Assembly (NCBI RefSeq): GCF_000967965.1
Contig: NZ_LACC01000003.1
Span: 1 to 64,000 of the forward strand
DNA: 64,000 nt
Direction of reading: 5' to 3'
DNA from: Pseudomonas fluorescens
GTDB taxonomy: Bacteria > Pseudomonadota > Gammaproteobacteria > Pseudomonadales > Pseudomonadaceae
Of this stretch, positions 44,421 to 55,207 are shown in pieces. Within the stretch, counting starts at the first letter, position 1. Every line of letters begins with the position of its first letter. A program made the translations under genes and the position numbers. The notes below the pieces were generated by a model. It worked only from the letters and a program-made list of their open reading frames with translations. It ran no database searches and was not told the DNA's origin.

Positions 44421-45369
44421 TCAATCGCTCCACGGTTTTTGCCCACATTTCGTCGACCGGCGCCTGCAGCTTCAGCTCACCGCCATCGGGAAGCGGCACG
44501 GTCAGCATGTAGGCGTGCAGGAACAGGCGCTTGCCACCCAGATCGCGGATTTCCTTACTGAAATCGTCATCGCCGTACTTGGTGTCGCCGGCAATGCAGT
44601 GCCCGGCGTGCAACGTGTGGACGCGGATCTGGTGAGTGCGGCCGGTGATCGGCTTGGCTTCAATCAGGGTGGCAAAGTCGCCAAAGCGACGCAGGACCTT
44701 GAACACGGTCACAGACTCCTTGCCCTCCTCCTCGTCGACCTCGACCATACGCTCACCGGAGCGCAGATTGCTCTTGCCGAGCGACGCTCGAACTTGCTTG
44801 ATCGAGGATGCCCAGTTACCGCGAACCAGCGCCATATAGCGCTTGTCAACGCCATCACCGCGCAAGGCAGTGTGCAAGTGACGCAGCATGCTGCGCTTCT
44901 TGGCGATCATCAGCAGGCCGGAGGTGTCACGGTCGAGACGATGAACCAGTTCGAGTTCCTTGCAATCGGGACGCAACTGACGAAAGGCTTCGATGACTCC
45001 GTAATTCAAGCCGCTGCCGCCGTGAACGGCGATGCCGCAAGGCTTGTTGATCACGATCAGCGCCTTGTCTTCGAAGACAATCGAGGCTTCGAGCCGCTGC
45101 AGCAGGCCTTGTGCCAGCGGTACCGGCTCGTCACGCTCAGGCACCCGAACCGGCGGCACGCGCACGATATCGCCCGCCTGCAGCTTGTACTCGGGCTTGA
45201 TCCGACCTTTGTTCACACGCACTTCGCCCTTGCGCAAAATGCGGTAAATCAAGGTCTTGGGCACGCCTTTGAGTCGGGCGAGAAGGAAATTATCAATACG
45301 TTGGCCGGCATATTCCGGCGAGACCTCAAGCAGTTGTACGCTTGGAGTCGGGGGGGTAGTCGTCGTCAT
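44407..45369 (-). CDS. rluC: 23S rRNA pseudouridine(955/2504/2580) synthase RluC
   Basis: A 320-residue pseudouridine synthase with an N-terminal S4 RNA-binding domain (about 20-85) and the catalytic motif HRLDRDTSG with Asp146. Family context (rluC beside rne) and size support RluC. It is divergent from rne; the rne promoter starts 30 bp from its ATG. Confidence 0.94.
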   Translation of the reverse strand: MTTTTPPTPSVQLLEVSPEYAGQRIDNFLLARLKGVPKTLIYRILRKGEVRVNKGRIKPEYKLQAGDIVRVPPVRVPERDEPVPLAQGLLQRLEASIVFEDKALIVINKPCGIAVHGGSGLNYGVIEAFRQLRPDCKELELVHRLDRDTSGLLMIAKKRSMLRHLHTALRGDGVDKRYMALVRGNWASSIKQVRASLGKSNLRSGERMVEVDEEEGKESVTVFKVLRRFGDFATLIEAKPITGRTHQIRVHTLHAGHCIAGDTKYGDDDFSKEIRDLGGKRLFLHAYMLTVPLPDGGELKLQAPVDEMWAKTVERLSAPI

Positions 45370-45398
45370 GGCGCGGATGATAACAATTTTTTATGGAA

Positions 45399-45427
45399 TT
45401 GAAGCACTTAATCATTGCTGCTATAGT
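45399..45427 (+). promoter_or_regulatory. Sigma-70 promoter of rne
   Basis: TTGAAG (45399-45404), 17 bp, TATAGT (45422-45427). A start site near 45434 would give a leader of about 640 nt to the rne ATG at 46072. Confidence 0.7.
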
Positions 45428-45433
45428 CGCGAA

Positions 45434-46071
45434 CGTCGCCAAAAGCGGCCTGGACAGCGGACCAACGGTCAAAAACCGGCCCTGACCAACGCAATTCACC
45501 AGGACGCGAGGCCGTCCTACGGGGCTTTCGCTACGTAACGGTGGAGTTTGCAGGTGTAACGAGCGCAGGTGACATGAGGCCTGAATCACGCCACAAAGCA
45601 GAGTTTTCCACTCGTTTTGCGCGCCATATTCACGGCCAGTTCACAAAGTGCAGTCAGCTGCGAATGACCCCGAGCGAAGGCATCGGAAACAACGCCTAAA
45701 TTAGCCATGATGCGTGACCTCCCCTTTCGGAGCTCACGGTAAATGCCAACCCGCTGCGGATTCTGCGCGCGGCAGCACCCGAATTATCAGGGATACGTGT
45801 AGGGTGGAGATGCACAACCGCCGGACTGTGTAGCAACAGGCTTACTCAAGACGCTTCATCTCGTCCACAGCCGCTGGTTGATTCCTCCTCCTGACTGAGT
45901 GCTTAAGTAGCCACAGCAAGCAGGACGCGTACGTCGCGATGAAGGCCCACATTGGCCGGACTTCGCTGGACACGGGAATTGGCCAACCACTCCCGACGCA
46001 CCTGACACCGACCGTGAGAAGTCGTGTGTGCCGAACGCCGTTTCCGGCAGCCCGGAAACCGACGGTACTAC
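45434..46071 (+). promoter_or_regulatory. Long 5' untranslated leader of rne
   Basis: About 640 nt with no credible protein gene. It contains a perfect 8-bp hairpin GTTTCCGG/CCGGAAAC (46040-46047, 46052-46059) just before the start codon. In E. coli the structured rne leader is cut by RNase E to autoregulate its own mRNA; the long leader here suggests the same principle, though I see no sequence identity. Confidence 0.6.
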
Positions 46072-49000
46072 ATGAAAAGAATGCTGATTAACGCAACTCA
46101 ACCCGAAGAGTTGCGCGTTGCACTGGTAGATGGCCAGCGCCTCTACGACCTGGACATCGAATCCGGTGCACGCGAGCAGAAGAAGGCCAACATCTATAAA
46201 GGCCGGATTACTCGCATCGAACCAAGCCTCGAGGCTGCCTTTGTCGATTTCGGCTCTGAGCGCCACGGCTTCCTGCCCCTCAAAGAAATCTCCCGCGAAT
46301 ACTTCAAGAAAGCCCCGGAAGGTCGCGTCAACATCAAGGACGTCCTGAGCGAAGGCCAGGAAGTCATCGTTCAGGTCGAAAAAGAAGAACGTGGCAACAA
46401 GGGCGCCGCCCTGACCACCTTCATCAGCCTGGCCGGTCGTTACCTGGTACTGATGCCGAACAACCCGCGTGCCGGCGGTATCTCCCGTCGCATCGAAGGC
46501 GAAGAGCGCAACGAACTGCGTGAAGCCCTGAACGGCCTGGTTGCCCCGGCCGACATGGGCCTGATCGTGCGCACTGCCGGCCTGGGCCGCAGCAGCGAGG
46601 AAATGCAGTGGGACCTCGACTACCTGCTGCAACTCTGGACCGCTATCAAGGAAGCTTCGCTGGATCGTTCCGCGCCGTTCCTGATCTACCAGGAAAGCAA
46701 CGTGATCATCCGCGCGATCCGCGACTACCTGCGCCAGGACATCGGCGAAGTGCTGATCGACAGCGTTGAAGCCCAGGACGAAGCCCTGACCTTCATCCGC
46801 CAGGTGATGCCGCAGTACGCCAGCAAGATCAAGCTGTACGAAGACAGCGTTCCGCTGTTCAACCGCTTCCAGATCGAAAGCCAGATCGAAACCGCCTTCC
46901 AGCGCGTCGTCGAACTGCCTTCCGGCGGCTCCATCGTTATCGATCCGACCGAAGCCCTGGTGTCCATCGACATCAACTCGGCGCGCGCCACCAAAGGCAG
47001 CGACATCGAAGAAACCGCACTGCAGACCAACCTTGAAGCGGCCGAAGAAATCGCCCGTCAGTTGCGCCTGCGTGACATCGGCGGCCTGATCGTCATCGAC
47101 TTCATCGACATGACTCCTGCCAAGAACCAGCGCGCCGTGGAAGAGAAAGTCCGCGAATGCCTGGAAGCCGACCGCGCTCGCGTGCAAGTCGGTCGTATCT
47201 CGCGCTTCGGCCTGCTGGAAATGTCCCGTCAGCGCCTGCGTCCGTCCCTGGGCGAAAGCAGCGGCATCGTCTGCCCGCGTTGCAACGGCACCGGCATCAT
47301 CCGTGACGTTGAATCGCTGTCCCTGGCGATCCTGCGCCTGATCGAAGAAGAAGCCCTGAAAGACCGTACCGCCGAAGTTCGTGCACAAGTGCCGATCCCG
47401 GTGGCCGCGTTCCTGCTCAACGAAAAACGCAACTCGATCACCAAGATCGAACTGCGCACCCGTGCCCGCATCGTCATCCTGCCGAACGATCACCTCGAAA
47501 CGCCGCACTTCGAAGTGCAGCGCCTGCGTGATGACAGCCCGGAAGCCGCGACCAACCAGTCCAGCTACGAAATCGCCGCTGCCGCTGCCGAAGTCGAAGA
47601 AGTCCAGCCAGCCGCTGCGACCCGCACCCTGGTTCGCCAGGAAGCTGCGGTCAAGACGGCCCCGGCCCGCGCCAACGCTCCGGTTCCGACCGAAGTGGCC
47701 GCTCCGGCCCCTGCCCCGGTCGCCGTACCGGAGCCAAGCCTGTTCAAAGGCCTGGTGAAGTCGCTGGTGAGCCTGTTCGCCACCAAGGAAGAGCCTGTTG
47801 CTCCGGCCGTGGTTGAAAAGCCTGCGACCACCGAGCGTCCGGCCCGCAACGAAGAGCGTCGCAACGGTCGCCAGCAGACCCGCAACCGTAACGGTCGCCG
47901 CGATGAAGAGCGTAAGCCTCGCGAAGAGCGTGCACCGCGTGAAGAACGCGCACCACGTGAGCCGCGTGAAGAGCGTCAGCCACGGGAAGTGCGCGAACCT
48001 CGCGAAACCCGTGAGGAAACTCCAGCGGTAGCCCGCGAAGAACGCGCACCACGCGCGCCTCGTGAAGAACGTGCACCGCGCGCTCCGCGTGAAGATCGCA
48101 AGCCACGTGGCGAGCGTGAAGAACGCGTTCGTGAACTGCGCGAGCCTCTGGATGCCGCTCCGGCTGTTCCGGCTGTTCCGGCCGCCGCTGCTACCGCTGA
48201 AGAGCGTCCAGCTCGCCAGCCACGTGAAGAGCGCGCTCCACGCCCACCGCGTGAAGAACGTCAGCCACGTGCCGAACAAGCCGCTGCTGCCGCAACTGAA
48301 GAAGAACTGGTCACCAACGAAGAGCAACTGCCGGAAGACGGTCAGGAAGGCGCCGAAGGCGATCGTCCACGCCGCCGCTCCCGTGGCCAGCGTCGTCGCA
48401 GCAACCGTCGCGAGCGTCAGCGTGACGCCAACGGCAACGTGATCGAAGGTTCGGAGGAGTCCGAGTCCGGCGAAAACGCTGAAGCGCCAAGCACTGCCGA
48501 TCTGGCCGCCGGCCTGGCTGTCACTGCAGCCGTTGCCAGCAGCGTGATCAGCGCTCCAGCCGAAGCTGAAGCCAATGTGCAAGCCGAACGCGCCACTGCC
48601 GCGACCCTGGAAGCAGCTCCGGTTGAAGCGCCAGTCGTTGAAGCGACCACACCGGTCGAAGTCACCGCCTCGCCGGAAATCGAAGTAGCGCCAGCGCCAG
48701 AAGCTCAGCCAGCTGTTGAAGCGGCTGCCGAGCCAGCGCCAGTGGTGGAAGCACCTGCCGTGGTTGCAGAAGCGGTTGTTGAAACCGTGACTGAAACCGT
48801 GCGTGAAGTTCGCGAAGAGCAAACCGCATTCAACTGGGTTGCCGAGCCAGCCGTCGCTGAAGTCGCTGCACCTGCCGCTGAGACCCCAGTGGCTGAAGCC
48901 ATGGTTTCCGAGCCGGTGGTTGCCGCCGCAGAACCGGCTCCAGCGCCTGTGGTTGAAGCGCCAGCCGTTGAAGCTCCGGTCGTTGCCGAAGCACCTGCTC

Positions 49001-49332
49001 CGGTAGTCGAAGCTGCTCCTGCCAGCGCCCTGACGCCAAGTGGCCGTGCGCCTAACGACCCGCGTGAAGTGCGTCGTCGCAAGCGTGAAGCCGAGCGTCT
49101 GCAGAAGGAAGCTGAACTGGCTGCTTCTGCGGCTCCAGCTGAAGCAGCTGTCGCTGCCGAGCCTGCACCGGTTGTTGCTGAAGTGGTTGAGGCAGCTCCT
49201 GCCCCAGCCGCTGAAGTGACTGCCGAGCCGGTTGAGTCGGTGATCCACGAAGCGCCGCGCTCCGTTCAGGAAGCGGTAGAGCAACACGAGCAAGCCCAGG
49301 AAAAAGAACACGAGCCTAAACCTCTCGTCTGA
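46072..49332 (+). CDS. rne: Ribonuclease E
   Basis: A 1086-residue endoribonuclease and degradosome scaffold. The catalytic half has an S1 domain (about 35-125), the metal Asp of [10 protein letters not shown] at about 300 and of VIDFIDM near 343, and the zinc-link CPRCNGTG with Cys401 and Cys404. The C-terminal half is low complexity: an arginine-rich segment with repeated [12 protein letters not shown] units (about 610-780), then an Ala/Pro/Val/Glu-rich region. The ATG at 46072 gives the family start [17 protein letters not shown]. Divergent from rluC. Confidence 0.97.
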   Translation: MKRMLINATQPEELRVALVDGQRLYDLDIESGAREQKKANIYKGRITRIEPSLEAAFVDFGSERHGFLPLKEISREYFKKAPEGRVNIKDVLSEGQEVIVQVEKEERGNKGAALTTFISLAGRYLVLMPNNPRAGGISRRIEGEERNELREALNGLVAPADMGLIVRTAGLGRSSEEMQWDLDYLLQLWTAIKEASLDRSAPFLIYQESNVIIRAIRDYLRQDIGEVLIDSVEAQDEALTFIRQVMPQYASKIKLYEDSVPLFNRFQIESQIETAFQRVVELPSGGSIVIDPTEALVSIDINSARATKGSDIEETALQTNLEAAEEIARQLRLRDIGGLIVIDFIDMTPAKNQRAVEEKVRECLEADRARVQVGRISRFGLLEMSRQRLRPSLGESSGIVCPRCNGTGIIRDVESLSLAILRLIEEEALKDRTAEVRAQVPIPVAAFLLNEKRNSITKIELRTRARIVILPNDHLETPHFEVQRLRDDSPEAATNQSSYEIAAAAAEVEEVQPAAATRTLVRQEAAVKTAPARANAPVPTEVAAPAPAPVAVPEPSLFKGLVKSLVSLFATKEEPVAPAVVEKPATTERPARNEERRNGRQQTRNRNGRRDEERKPREERAPREERAPREPREERQPREVREPRETREETPAVAREERAPRAPREERAPRAPREDRKPRGEREERVRELREPLDAAPAVPAVPAAAATAEERPARQPREERAPRPPREERQPRAEQAAAAATEEELVTNEEQLPEDGQEGAEGDRPRRRSRGQRRRSNRRERQRDANGNVIEGSEESESGENAEAPSTADLAAGLAVTAAVASSVISAPAEAEANVQAERATAATLEAAPVEAPVVEATTPVEVTASPEIEVAPAPEAQPAVEAAAEPAPVVEAPAVVAEAVVETVTETVREVREEQTAFNWVAEPAVAEVAAPAAETPVAEAMVSEPVVAAAEPAPAPVVEAPAVEAPVVAEAPAPVVEAAPASALTPSGRAPNDPREVRRRKREAERLQKEAELAASAAPAEAAVAAEPAPVVAEVVEAAPAPAAEVTAEPVESVIHEAPRSVQEAVEQHEQAQEKEHEPKPLV

Positions 49333-49346
49333 TTCCATCGGCCACT

Positions 49347-49385
49347 AAAAAGCCCCGCCTGGTGAACCCAGGCGGGGCTTTTTTA
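49347..49385 (+). terminator. Terminator of rne
   Basis: A 16-bp stem AAAAAGCCCCGCCTGG (49347-49362 with 49368-49383), 5-nt loop and T run, 14 bp after the rne stop. It also faces the leftward gene at 49506 and may act on both strands. Confidence 0.92.
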
Positions 49386-49406
49386 CATCTATGAAATCAC
49401 ACCAGT

Positions 49407-49503
49407 CCCCTGTGGGAGCGAGCCTGCTCGCGATAGCGGAATGACATTCAACATTGGTGCTAGCTAATCCACCGCTATCGCGAGCAAGCTCGCTCCCACA
49501 AGG
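49407..49503. repeat. REPIN downstream of rne
   Basis: Inverted REP pair (GAGCCTGCTCGCGATAGCG and CGCTATCGCGAGCAAGCTCG) of 97 bp between the convergent rne and MobA-like genes. Confidence 0.9.
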
Positions 49504-49505
49504 AT

Positions 49506-50102
49506 CTATGTTGGTCTGAAGGTTAGTGCCTCAGGCACATCCACATCCCAGACCACACCGGGATCATCCACGGTCACTTCAACCACCCGCCCCTGAGCAA
49601 ACAGCGGTTTGGCGCCGCGATCCCCCGATAACGCCATCAACCCCGCCGAGAAGTCCCGTCCGAACCCGACCGGATGCCCATACTCGCCGCTCTGCACGGG
49701 CACGCTGATACTGTCACCGCCAATGCCCGCCACCACTTGCCCGATACTGGATGGCAGGATGAACGGCATATCCCCCAGCACCATCAGCCAGCCATCGAGT
49801 TGCTTGCAGGCAGCGACTCCCGCGGCAATGCTGTCACCCATTCCCGTCGACTCGATCAATACAATCTCGCAGCCATAGGCCTGAGCCATGCGAATCACTT
49901 GCGGGCGGTCAGCAGTGGTCACCAGCACGCGTTTGTCCAGCGCCGCCGGCAGGTTGACCAACGTGTGCTCGATGACGAACCGCACCACGCCGTCACGCCC
50001 GGTGCAATCGGCCACCAATTTATCCTTTTCGGCGCCCGCAACCTCACGAAACCGGCTGCCCTGCCCCGCCGCCAGTACGACGACGCCAATGGACTCGCTC
50101 AT
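49506..50102 (-). CDS. MobA-like NTP transferase, molybdenum cofactor cytidylyltransferase type
   Basis: A 198-residue nucleotidyltransferase with the N-terminal VVVLAAGQGSRFRE NTP-binding loop and MVLGDMPFI metal motif. Next to XdhC and a molybdenum hydroxylase, it probably makes molybdopterin cytosine dinucleotide for that enzyme, like MocA. Its start overlaps the xdhC-like stop by 4 bp, so it is the last gene of a four-gene operon. Confidence 0.88.
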   Translation of the reverse strand: MSESIGVVVLAAGQGSRFREVAGAEKDKLVADCTGRDGVVRFVIEHTLVNLPAALDKRVLVTTADRPQVIRMAQAYGCEIVLIESTGMGDSIAAGVAACKQLDGWLMVLGDMPFILPSSIGQVVAGIGGDSISVPVQSGEYGHPVGFGRDFSAGLMALSGDRGAKPLFAQGRVVEVTVDDPGVVWDVDVPEALTFRPT

Positions 50103-51082
50103 ACGCTCTCCCGCAAGACTTTCTTCTGCTTCAGTTCGATGCCATTTTTGACCGCCACGATTTCCGCCATGAGCGACAAGGCAATTTCCGCTGGATTATG
50201 ACTGCCGATGTGCAAACCGATCGGACCATGCAAGCGGTCAATCGCCGGTTGCGACAAACCCAGTTGAGCCAGGTTTTCCCGGCGCTTCTGGCTGTTGACC
50301 CGCGACCCCAGCGCCCCGACGTAGAAAGCCCTGGAATCCAGGGCCGTGAGCAGCGCCATGTCGTCCAGACGCGGATCATGGGTCAAAGCCACGATGGCCG
50401 TGCGTTCATCGGTCTGGATGTTCAATACCGCCTCATCCGGCATGCCCGAAACGAATCGTCCATGCTGCTCCTCCCAGCCATAGACGAACTCGCTACGCGG
50501 ATCGCAAATCAGCACCTCGAAATCCAGTAGCCGGGCCATTTCCGCCACATAGCGCGACAGCTGCCCCGCGCCGATCAGCAGCAAGCGCCAGCGCGGGCCA
50601 TAGATCGCCCGCAAGGTCTGTCCGTCGAACGTCAACACGTCAGCTTTACTGGCCGGCTGCAAAAGCACCTCGCCGGTGGTCAGGTTCAGTTCACGGGCAA
50701 CGATTTCATGGGCCTCGCAACGCACAAGCAATTGCTCGACCCAATCCCCATCGTCGATGCGCTCCTCGGTCAAGCGCAAGGTGCCTCCGCAGGGCAAGCC
50801 GAAACGTGAAGCTTCCTCGCGGGTCACGCCGTAGGTGATCAGTTGCACCGGCGGCCCGTCAAGCTCAAACCGCCCGTCGTGCAGCCGGGCGATCAAGTCA
50901 TCTTCGACACATCCGCCGGAAACCGAACCAATCACCATGCCGTCCTCGCGCAAGGCCAGCATGGCGCCGGGTGCCCGGGGCGCAGTGCCCCAGGTTTCGA
51001 CCACGCTGTACAACACCACCCGCTGACCGGCGCGATGCCATTGCAACACACTGCGCAGGACGTTCAGATCGGCGCTGTCCAT
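50099..51082 (-). CDS. XdhC family protein, molybdenum enzyme maturation factor
   Basis: A 327-residue XdhC/CoxI protein with the N-terminal TWGTAPRAPGAMLAL segment and a C-terminal Rossmann-like domain (LLIGAGQLSRYVAEMA, about residues 165-180). XdhC proteins bind molybdenum cofactor and insert it, in its sulfurated form, into xanthine-dehydrogenase-type enzymes. The ATG at 51082 overlaps the oxidase large-subunit stop by 1 bp (TGATG), implying coupling. Confidence 0.9.
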   Translation of the reverse strand: MDSADLNVLRSVLQWHRAGQRVVLYSVVETWGTAPRAPGAMLALREDGMVIGSVSGGCVEDDLIARLHDGRFELDGPPVQLITYGVTREEASRFGLPCGGTLRLTEERIDDGDWVEQLLVRCEAHEIVARELNLTTGEVLLQPASKADVLTFDGQTLRAIYGPRWRLLLIGAGQLSRYVAEMARLLDFEVLICDPRSEFVYGWEEQHGRFVSGMPDEAVLNIQTDERTAIVALTHDPRLDDMALLTALDSRAFYVGALGSRVNSQKRRENLAQLGLSQPAIDRLHGPIGLHIGSHNPAEIALSLMAEIVAVKNGIELKQKKVLRESV

Positions 51083-53403
51083 CAGGCGCCAGCCTTCTGC
51101 CAGCCCGACAGCTGATAACGAACCGGTAGGTTGCGGATGCGTTTGCCGGTGGCAGCAAAGATCGCATTGCACAGTGCCGGCGCAATCGGTGGTACGCCTG
51201 GTTCACCCACACCGCCCAACGGCACGTTGCCCGGCGGCGTCACCAGATGCACGGCCACTTCTTTCGGTGCCAGGGACATGCGCGCCACTTCGTACATGTG
51301 GAAGTTATCCTGCTGGACCTTGCCGTCCTTGAAACTGATCTCCCCCAGCACCGCATTACCCAGGCCCATGACGCAGGCACCCTCGAACTGCGCGCGAATC
51401 CGCTCGGGATTGATCTGCGGTCCGCAATCGACGGCAATGTCAGCCTTGTGCACTACCAACGTACCGTCGTCCTTGACCTCCACCTCGATCACCGCCGCCA
51501 CATAGGTCACGAAGCTGTAATGCACCGCCAGGCCCAGGCCGCGCCCCTTGGGCAACTCACGCCCCCAACCGGCAGCTTTGGCGGCGGTCTCCAGTACCGT
51601 GCGCAGGCGCGCGGTATCGATCGGATAACGCTCCGGGGATTCACCGTAGTTCCACTCTTCACTCAAGGTGCGCGGATCGATCTGACGGTCCGGGCCGAGC
51701 AATCTGATCTGGTACTTCAGCGGATCCTGCCCGGCCTTGTGCGCCAGTTCATCGATAAAACTCTGGATCGCAAAACCATGGGGAATGTTCGACACCGAGC
51801 GATACCAACCCACCCGGGTATGCACCGTTGCCTCGGGGTTTTCCAGGCGAATGTTGGGGATCGCATACGCCATGTTGGTGAAGCCCATGCCCAGCTCGAA
51901 CGCCGCCTCATGGTTCATGCCCAGCGCAAACAACGCGGTGATGCTCGGCGCCACCGTACGGTGCAACCAGCCGGACGGCAGGCCGTCCTTGTTCAGGCTG
52001 GCCTTGAGGTATTCGGCCGACACGGTGTGGAAGTAGGAACAGTGGATGTCGTCTTCACGGGTCCATTGCACCCGCACCGCTTTGCCGGGGAACTCCTTGG
52101 CGAGGATGGCGGCCTCGATGATGAAGTCAGGCTTGGACTTGCGCCCGAATCCGCCCCCGAGCAGGGTCACGTTGAACGTGACGTTGTCGAACGGCAGGCC
52201 AAGGCGCTCGCCTATCCGTTCCCGGGTGACCTGCGGTGCCTGGCTTGGCCCCCAGGCTTCGCACGCACCGTCCTTGAACCGCGCAATGGCGACCATCGGT
52301 TCCATCGGCGACTGTGACAGATGCGGCAAATAGTAGGAGGCTTCCAGGGTGCTATCGGCGCTGGCCATGGCCTTTTCGAGGTTGCCGGTATTGCGCACCA
52401 CCTTGCCGGGCTTGAGCGAGGCCGCTTCAAGTTCCTTGCGATAGGCAATCGAGTCGTAGCTGGCGTTGGGGCCGTCGTCCCACTCGATTTTCAGTGCCTC
52501 GCGGCCCTTGATCGCCGCCCAGGTATTGCTCGCCACCACGGCGATACCGCCGAGCGGTTGAAATTCTGAGGGCAACGGACGACTTTCGATCTGTACCACT
52601 TTGACCACGCCGGGGACTTTCATCGCCGCGCTGCCATCGAAGCTTTTGACTTTGCCGCCATACACCGCGGGCCGCGCGATGGTCGCGTACAGCATGCCGT
52701 CGAAATGCACGTCGGCGCCGTACACGGCGCGACCGTTGACGATGTCCTCCCCATCGATGGCCTTGGTGCCTTCCTTGCCGATGTAACGGAACTCAGCGGG
52801 TTGCTTGAGCTTCAGGCTGTCGCGGGTCGGAACCGGCAACGCGCCTGCGGCGGAGGCCAGGGCGCCATATCCGAGCTCGCGGCCGGACGGCTCATGGACA
52901 ACCTTGTGCAATTGCGCATGGCATTCACCAACCGGCACTTTCCATTGCGCGGCGGCAGCCTGTTCTAGCATGGTCCGCGCGGCGGCACCGCAGCGACGCA
53001 TCGGCTCGTACCAGTGACGCATGCTGCGTGAGCCGTCAGTGTCCTGGTTGCCGAAGCGCACTTCATCGCCGGGGGCCTGCTGCACCTTGACCAGAGCCCA
53101 ATCGGCTTCCAGTTCATCGGCCACCACCATGGTCAAGCTGGTGCGCACGCCCTGGCCCATCTCCGAGCGGTTGCAGATCACGGTCACTGTGCCATCAGCG
53201 GCGATGCTGACATACACCTTGGGATCATCAACCCAGCCGTGAGGCATGCCGTCGGCGCCGAACTTCTTCTCTTTCTCGTCGGCAAACGCGTCCTGCCAGC
53301 CCCAACTCGCGGCAACCACCAGCGCACCGGTCGCCCCCACGCCCTTGAGAAAACCACGGCGACTGAGGTTGCTCAGGGCGAAATCATTCGGTAACCGGCT
53401 CAT
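51082..53403 (-). CDS. Molybdopterin-binding subunit of a Tat-exported xanthine-dehydrogenase-family oxidoreductase
   Basis: A 773-residue large subunit of the isoquinoline 1-oxidoreductase/aldehyde-oxidase type. It starts with a twin-arginine signal (LSRRGFLKG, Arg15/Arg16) followed by a hydrophobic stretch, so it is exported folded to the periplasm. Molybdopterin-binding segments include the [12 protein letters not shown] and [14 protein letters not shown] regions. It overlaps the small subunit gene by 4 bp. No FAD subunit is encoded nearby, so electrons probably go from the small subunit to a cytochrome. The substrate, an aldehyde or N-heterocycle, cannot be read. Confidence 0.9.
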   Translation of the reverse strand: MSRLPNDFALSNLSRRGFLKGVGATGALVVAASWGWQDAFADEKEKKFGADGMPHGWVDDPKVYVSIAADGTVTVICNRSEMGQGVRTSLTMVVADELEADWALVKVQQAPGDEVRFGNQDTDGSRSMRHWYEPMRRCGAAARTMLEQAAAAQWKVPVGECHAQLHKVVHEPSGRELGYGALASAAGALPVPTRDSLKLKQPAEFRYIGKEGTKAIDGEDIVNGRAVYGADVHFDGMLYATIARPAVYGGKVKSFDGSAAMKVPGVVKVVQIESRPLPSEFQPLGGIAVVASNTWAAIKGREALKIEWDDGPNASYDSIAYRKELEAASLKPGKVVRNTGNLEKAMASADSTLEASYYLPHLSQSPMEPMVAIARFKDGACEAWGPSQAPQVTRERIGERLGLPFDNVTFNVTLLGGGFGRKSKPDFIIEAAILAKEFPGKAVRVQWTREDDIHCSYFHTVSAEYLKASLNKDGLPSGWLHRTVAPSITALFALGMNHEAAFELGMGFTNMAYAIPNIRLENPEATVHTRVGWYRSVSNIPHGFAIQSFIDELAHKAGQDPLKYQIRLLGPDRQIDPRTLSEEWNYGESPERYPIDTARLRTVLETAAKAAGWGRELPKGRGLGLAVHYSFVTYVAAVIEVEVKDDGTLVVHKADIAVDCGPQINPERIRAQFEGACVMGLGNAVLGEISFKDGKVQQDNFHMYEVARMSLAPKEVAVHLVTPPGNVPLGGVGEPGVPPIAPALCNAIFAATGKRIRNLPVRYQLSGWQKAGA

Positions 53404-53870
53404 GCCTTGACCTCCTTCAGGTGAGTGGAGGCCTGGCGGATCGCGGTCTTGATGCGGTTGTAGGTGCCGCAGCGGCAGATGTTGCCAACCATCGCTTCTT
53501 CGATCTGCTCGTCGCTCGGATTCGGATTGGTCTTGAGCAGCGCCGTCGCCGACATGATCTGCCCGCCCTGGCAGAAGCCGCATTGGGCGACTGCCGTGTC
53601 GAGCCAGGCTTGCTGCACGACTTTGCCGATCGGGTCGGCATGCAGGTTGTCGATGGTGCTGACATTCTGCCCGGCGACTGAACCGATGGGCGTGATGCAA
53701 CTGCGTGCCGGAGCCCCTTCGATATGAATGGTGCAGGCGCCGCACAGGCCCATGCCGCAGCCGAATTTGGTGCCGTTGTAACCGGCCACGTCGCGGATCG
53801 CCCAGAGCAGCGGCATGTCCTCGGTGACGTCGAGTTGATGGTCTTGACCATTGAGTTTCAGGGTAATCAT
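53400..53870 (-). CDS. (2Fe-2S)-binding small subunit of the molybdenum hydroxylase
   Basis: A 156-residue protein with two iron-sulfur clusters. The plant-type cluster ligands are C38, C43, C46 and C58 (GCGMGLCGACTIH). The second cluster uses C97, C100, C132 and C134 (CGFCQGG and CRCGTY). It carries electrons from the Mo centre. The ATG at 53870 is chosen over a GTG 6 nt upstream; neither has a strong ribosome site. First gene of the operon small-large-XdhC-MobA. Confidence 0.93.
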   Translation of the reverse strand: MITLKLNGQDHQLDVTEDMPLLWAIRDVAGYNGTKFGCGMGLCGACTIHIEGAPARSCITPIGSVAGQNVSTIDNLHADPIGKVVQQAWLDTAVAQCGFCQGGQIMSATALLKTNPNPSDEQIEEAMVGNICRCGTYNRIKTAIRQASTHLKEVKA

Positions 53871-54052
53871 GGGCACGCCCGCATAGGTCTTGAGTTATGG
53901 GGTCGAGCAATCTGCCGCTGGATCTCGGTGGGTCGCACGCAGATCGACTCAGGCTAATGGGCTCTCTTGTGCGGACGCAAACGGTCTGCACCGGGCCTTT
54001 GGTGGAGCAAGAGTGTGCATCGTTAGCTGACTAAGTTAACCGAGCATTAACA

Positions 54053-54080
54053 AAAAAGCCCTGCTGAGACAGGGCTTTTT
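54053..54080. terminator. Bidirectional terminator
   Basis: Perfect 11-bp stem AAAAAGCCCTG (54053-54063 with 54070-54080), 6-nt loop, T-tracts on both strands. It probably ends murB transcripts on the minus strand, beyond the repeat. Confidence 0.85.
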
Positions 54081-54182
54081 AGCTGCAAGCTTTAAGCTGC
54101 AAGCTTCAAGTAGAAGCAAAACAGCGAAAAACCTGAATTTAAGGATTGTAGCTTGCCGCTTGAAGCTTGTAGCTTGCGGCTG
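54081..54182. repeat. AGCTGCAAGCTT-type inverted repeat
   Basis: AGCTGCAAGCTTTAAGCTGC and a second AAGCTTCAAG lie at 54081-54110. An imperfect inverted copy (CTTGAAGCTTGTAGCTTGC) lies at 54159-54180. This is a second dispersed repeat type common in pseudomonads, unlike the REP elements elsewhere. It sits directly after the murB stop. Confidence 0.75.
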
Positions 54183-54187
54183 CTTCA

Positions 54188-55207
54188 TCAATACCGGTTC
54201 GGCTCCATTTCCAGATCGACATGGAAACGCTCGAAAATGTCTTTCTGGATACGCTGCGCCAGGTTCAGCAATTGCAGACCCGTCGCGCCGCCATAGTTGA
54301 CCAGTACCAGCGCCTGCAATTTATGCACGCCAGCATCAGCCTCGCGGAAACCTTTCCACCCTGCCCGCTCGATCAGCCATCCGGCGGCCAGCTTCATCTG
54401 CCCGTCGGGTTGCGCATAGGCCACCAGGTCCGGGTATTCGCCCTTGAGCCGTGCAGCCAGCACCGTCGATACCAAAGGGTTCTTGAAAAAGCTGCCGGCA
54501 TTGCCGAGTACGGCCGGGTCCGGGAGTTTTTCGTTGCGGATGCTGCAAATGGCCTGACTGACATCGCTGGCGGTCGGATGCTCGATACCCTGCTCGGTCA
54601 GGCGCTGGCGCACCGGGCCGTACTCCAGGTGCAGATGCGCGGCGCGGTCGAGGGCGAAACGCACACGCAGGATCAACCAACGCCCCAGCTCCTGCTTGAA
54701 CAGGCTGTCGCGGTAGGCGAAGTTGCACTCTTGCAATGTGAAGTCACGCAGTTCGCCGGTCTGGCGATCGAGGGCGGTCAGGCCGGCGAACACGTCCTTG
54801 ATTTCGACACCATAAGCGCCAATGTTTTGCATCGGTGCCGCACCGACGGTGCCGGGAATAAGACTGAGGTTTTCCAGGCCGGACAACCCCTGGGACAGTG
54901 TGTGTTGCACAAAAGGATGCCAGGGCTCGCCCGCCTCGGCCTCGATCACCACTTTGCCGCCTTCATCGCTCAGCACGCGAATCCCGCGCGTGGCCATGCG
55001 CAGCACCAGCGAATCGATGTCCGCCGTCAGCAGCAGGTTGCTGCCGCCGCCGATCACCAGCACCGGGACCTTGTGTTCCAGCCCGTAGGCCAGGGCTTCG
55101 CGCACATCGGCGTCGCTATGGGCCTCGGCAAACAACCGGGCCTGGACATCCACGCCAAAGCTGTTGAACGGCTTGAGCGAAACCTGCGATTGAACCTGCA
55201 AACTCAT
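54188..55207 (-). CDS. murB: UDP-N-acetylenolpyruvoylglucosamine reductase
   Basis: A 339-residue FAD enzyme of peptidoglycan precursor synthesis. FAD-binding segment VLVIGGGSNLLLT, IPGTVGAAPMQNIGAYG, and the C-terminal catalytic NAGSFFKNP region. Its start overlaps the phosphatase gene end by 4 bp. Last gene of the lpxK-side operon on the minus strand. Confidence 0.96.
   Translation of the reverse strand: MSLQVQSQVSLKPFNSFGVDVQARLFAEAHSDADVREALAYGLEHKVPVLVIGGGSNLLLTADIDSLVLRMATRGIRVLSDEGGKVVIEAEAGEPWHPFVQHTLSQGLSGLENLSLIPGTVGAAPMQNIGAYGVEIKDVFAGLTALDRQTGELRDFTLQECNFAYRDSLFKQELGRWLILRVRFALDRAAHLHLEYGPVRQRLTEQGIEHPTASDVSQAICSIRNEKLPDPAVLGNAGSFFKNPLVSTVLAARLKGEYPDLVAYAQPDGQMKLAAGWLIERAGWKGFREADAGVHKLQALVLVNYGGATGLQLLNLAQRIQKDIFERFHVDLEMEPNRY

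Larger units (their letters stand above)
53871..54187. other. Intergenic region with terminator and repeat
   Basis: A 317-bp gap between murB (ending at 54188) and the molybdenum hydroxylase genes. It should contain the promoter of the hydroxylase operon in its right-hand part as read on the minus strand, but I could not assign boxes. The terminator at 54053-54080 and repeats at 54081-54182 are listed separately. Confidence 0.6.

Noticed and set aside
45856..49338. Very long open frame antisense to rne (about 1160 codons)
   Set aside because: It mirrors the GC-rich codons and low-complexity repeats of rne. The sense frame has all RNase E motifs; the antisense protein has no recognisable domain and no ribosome site.
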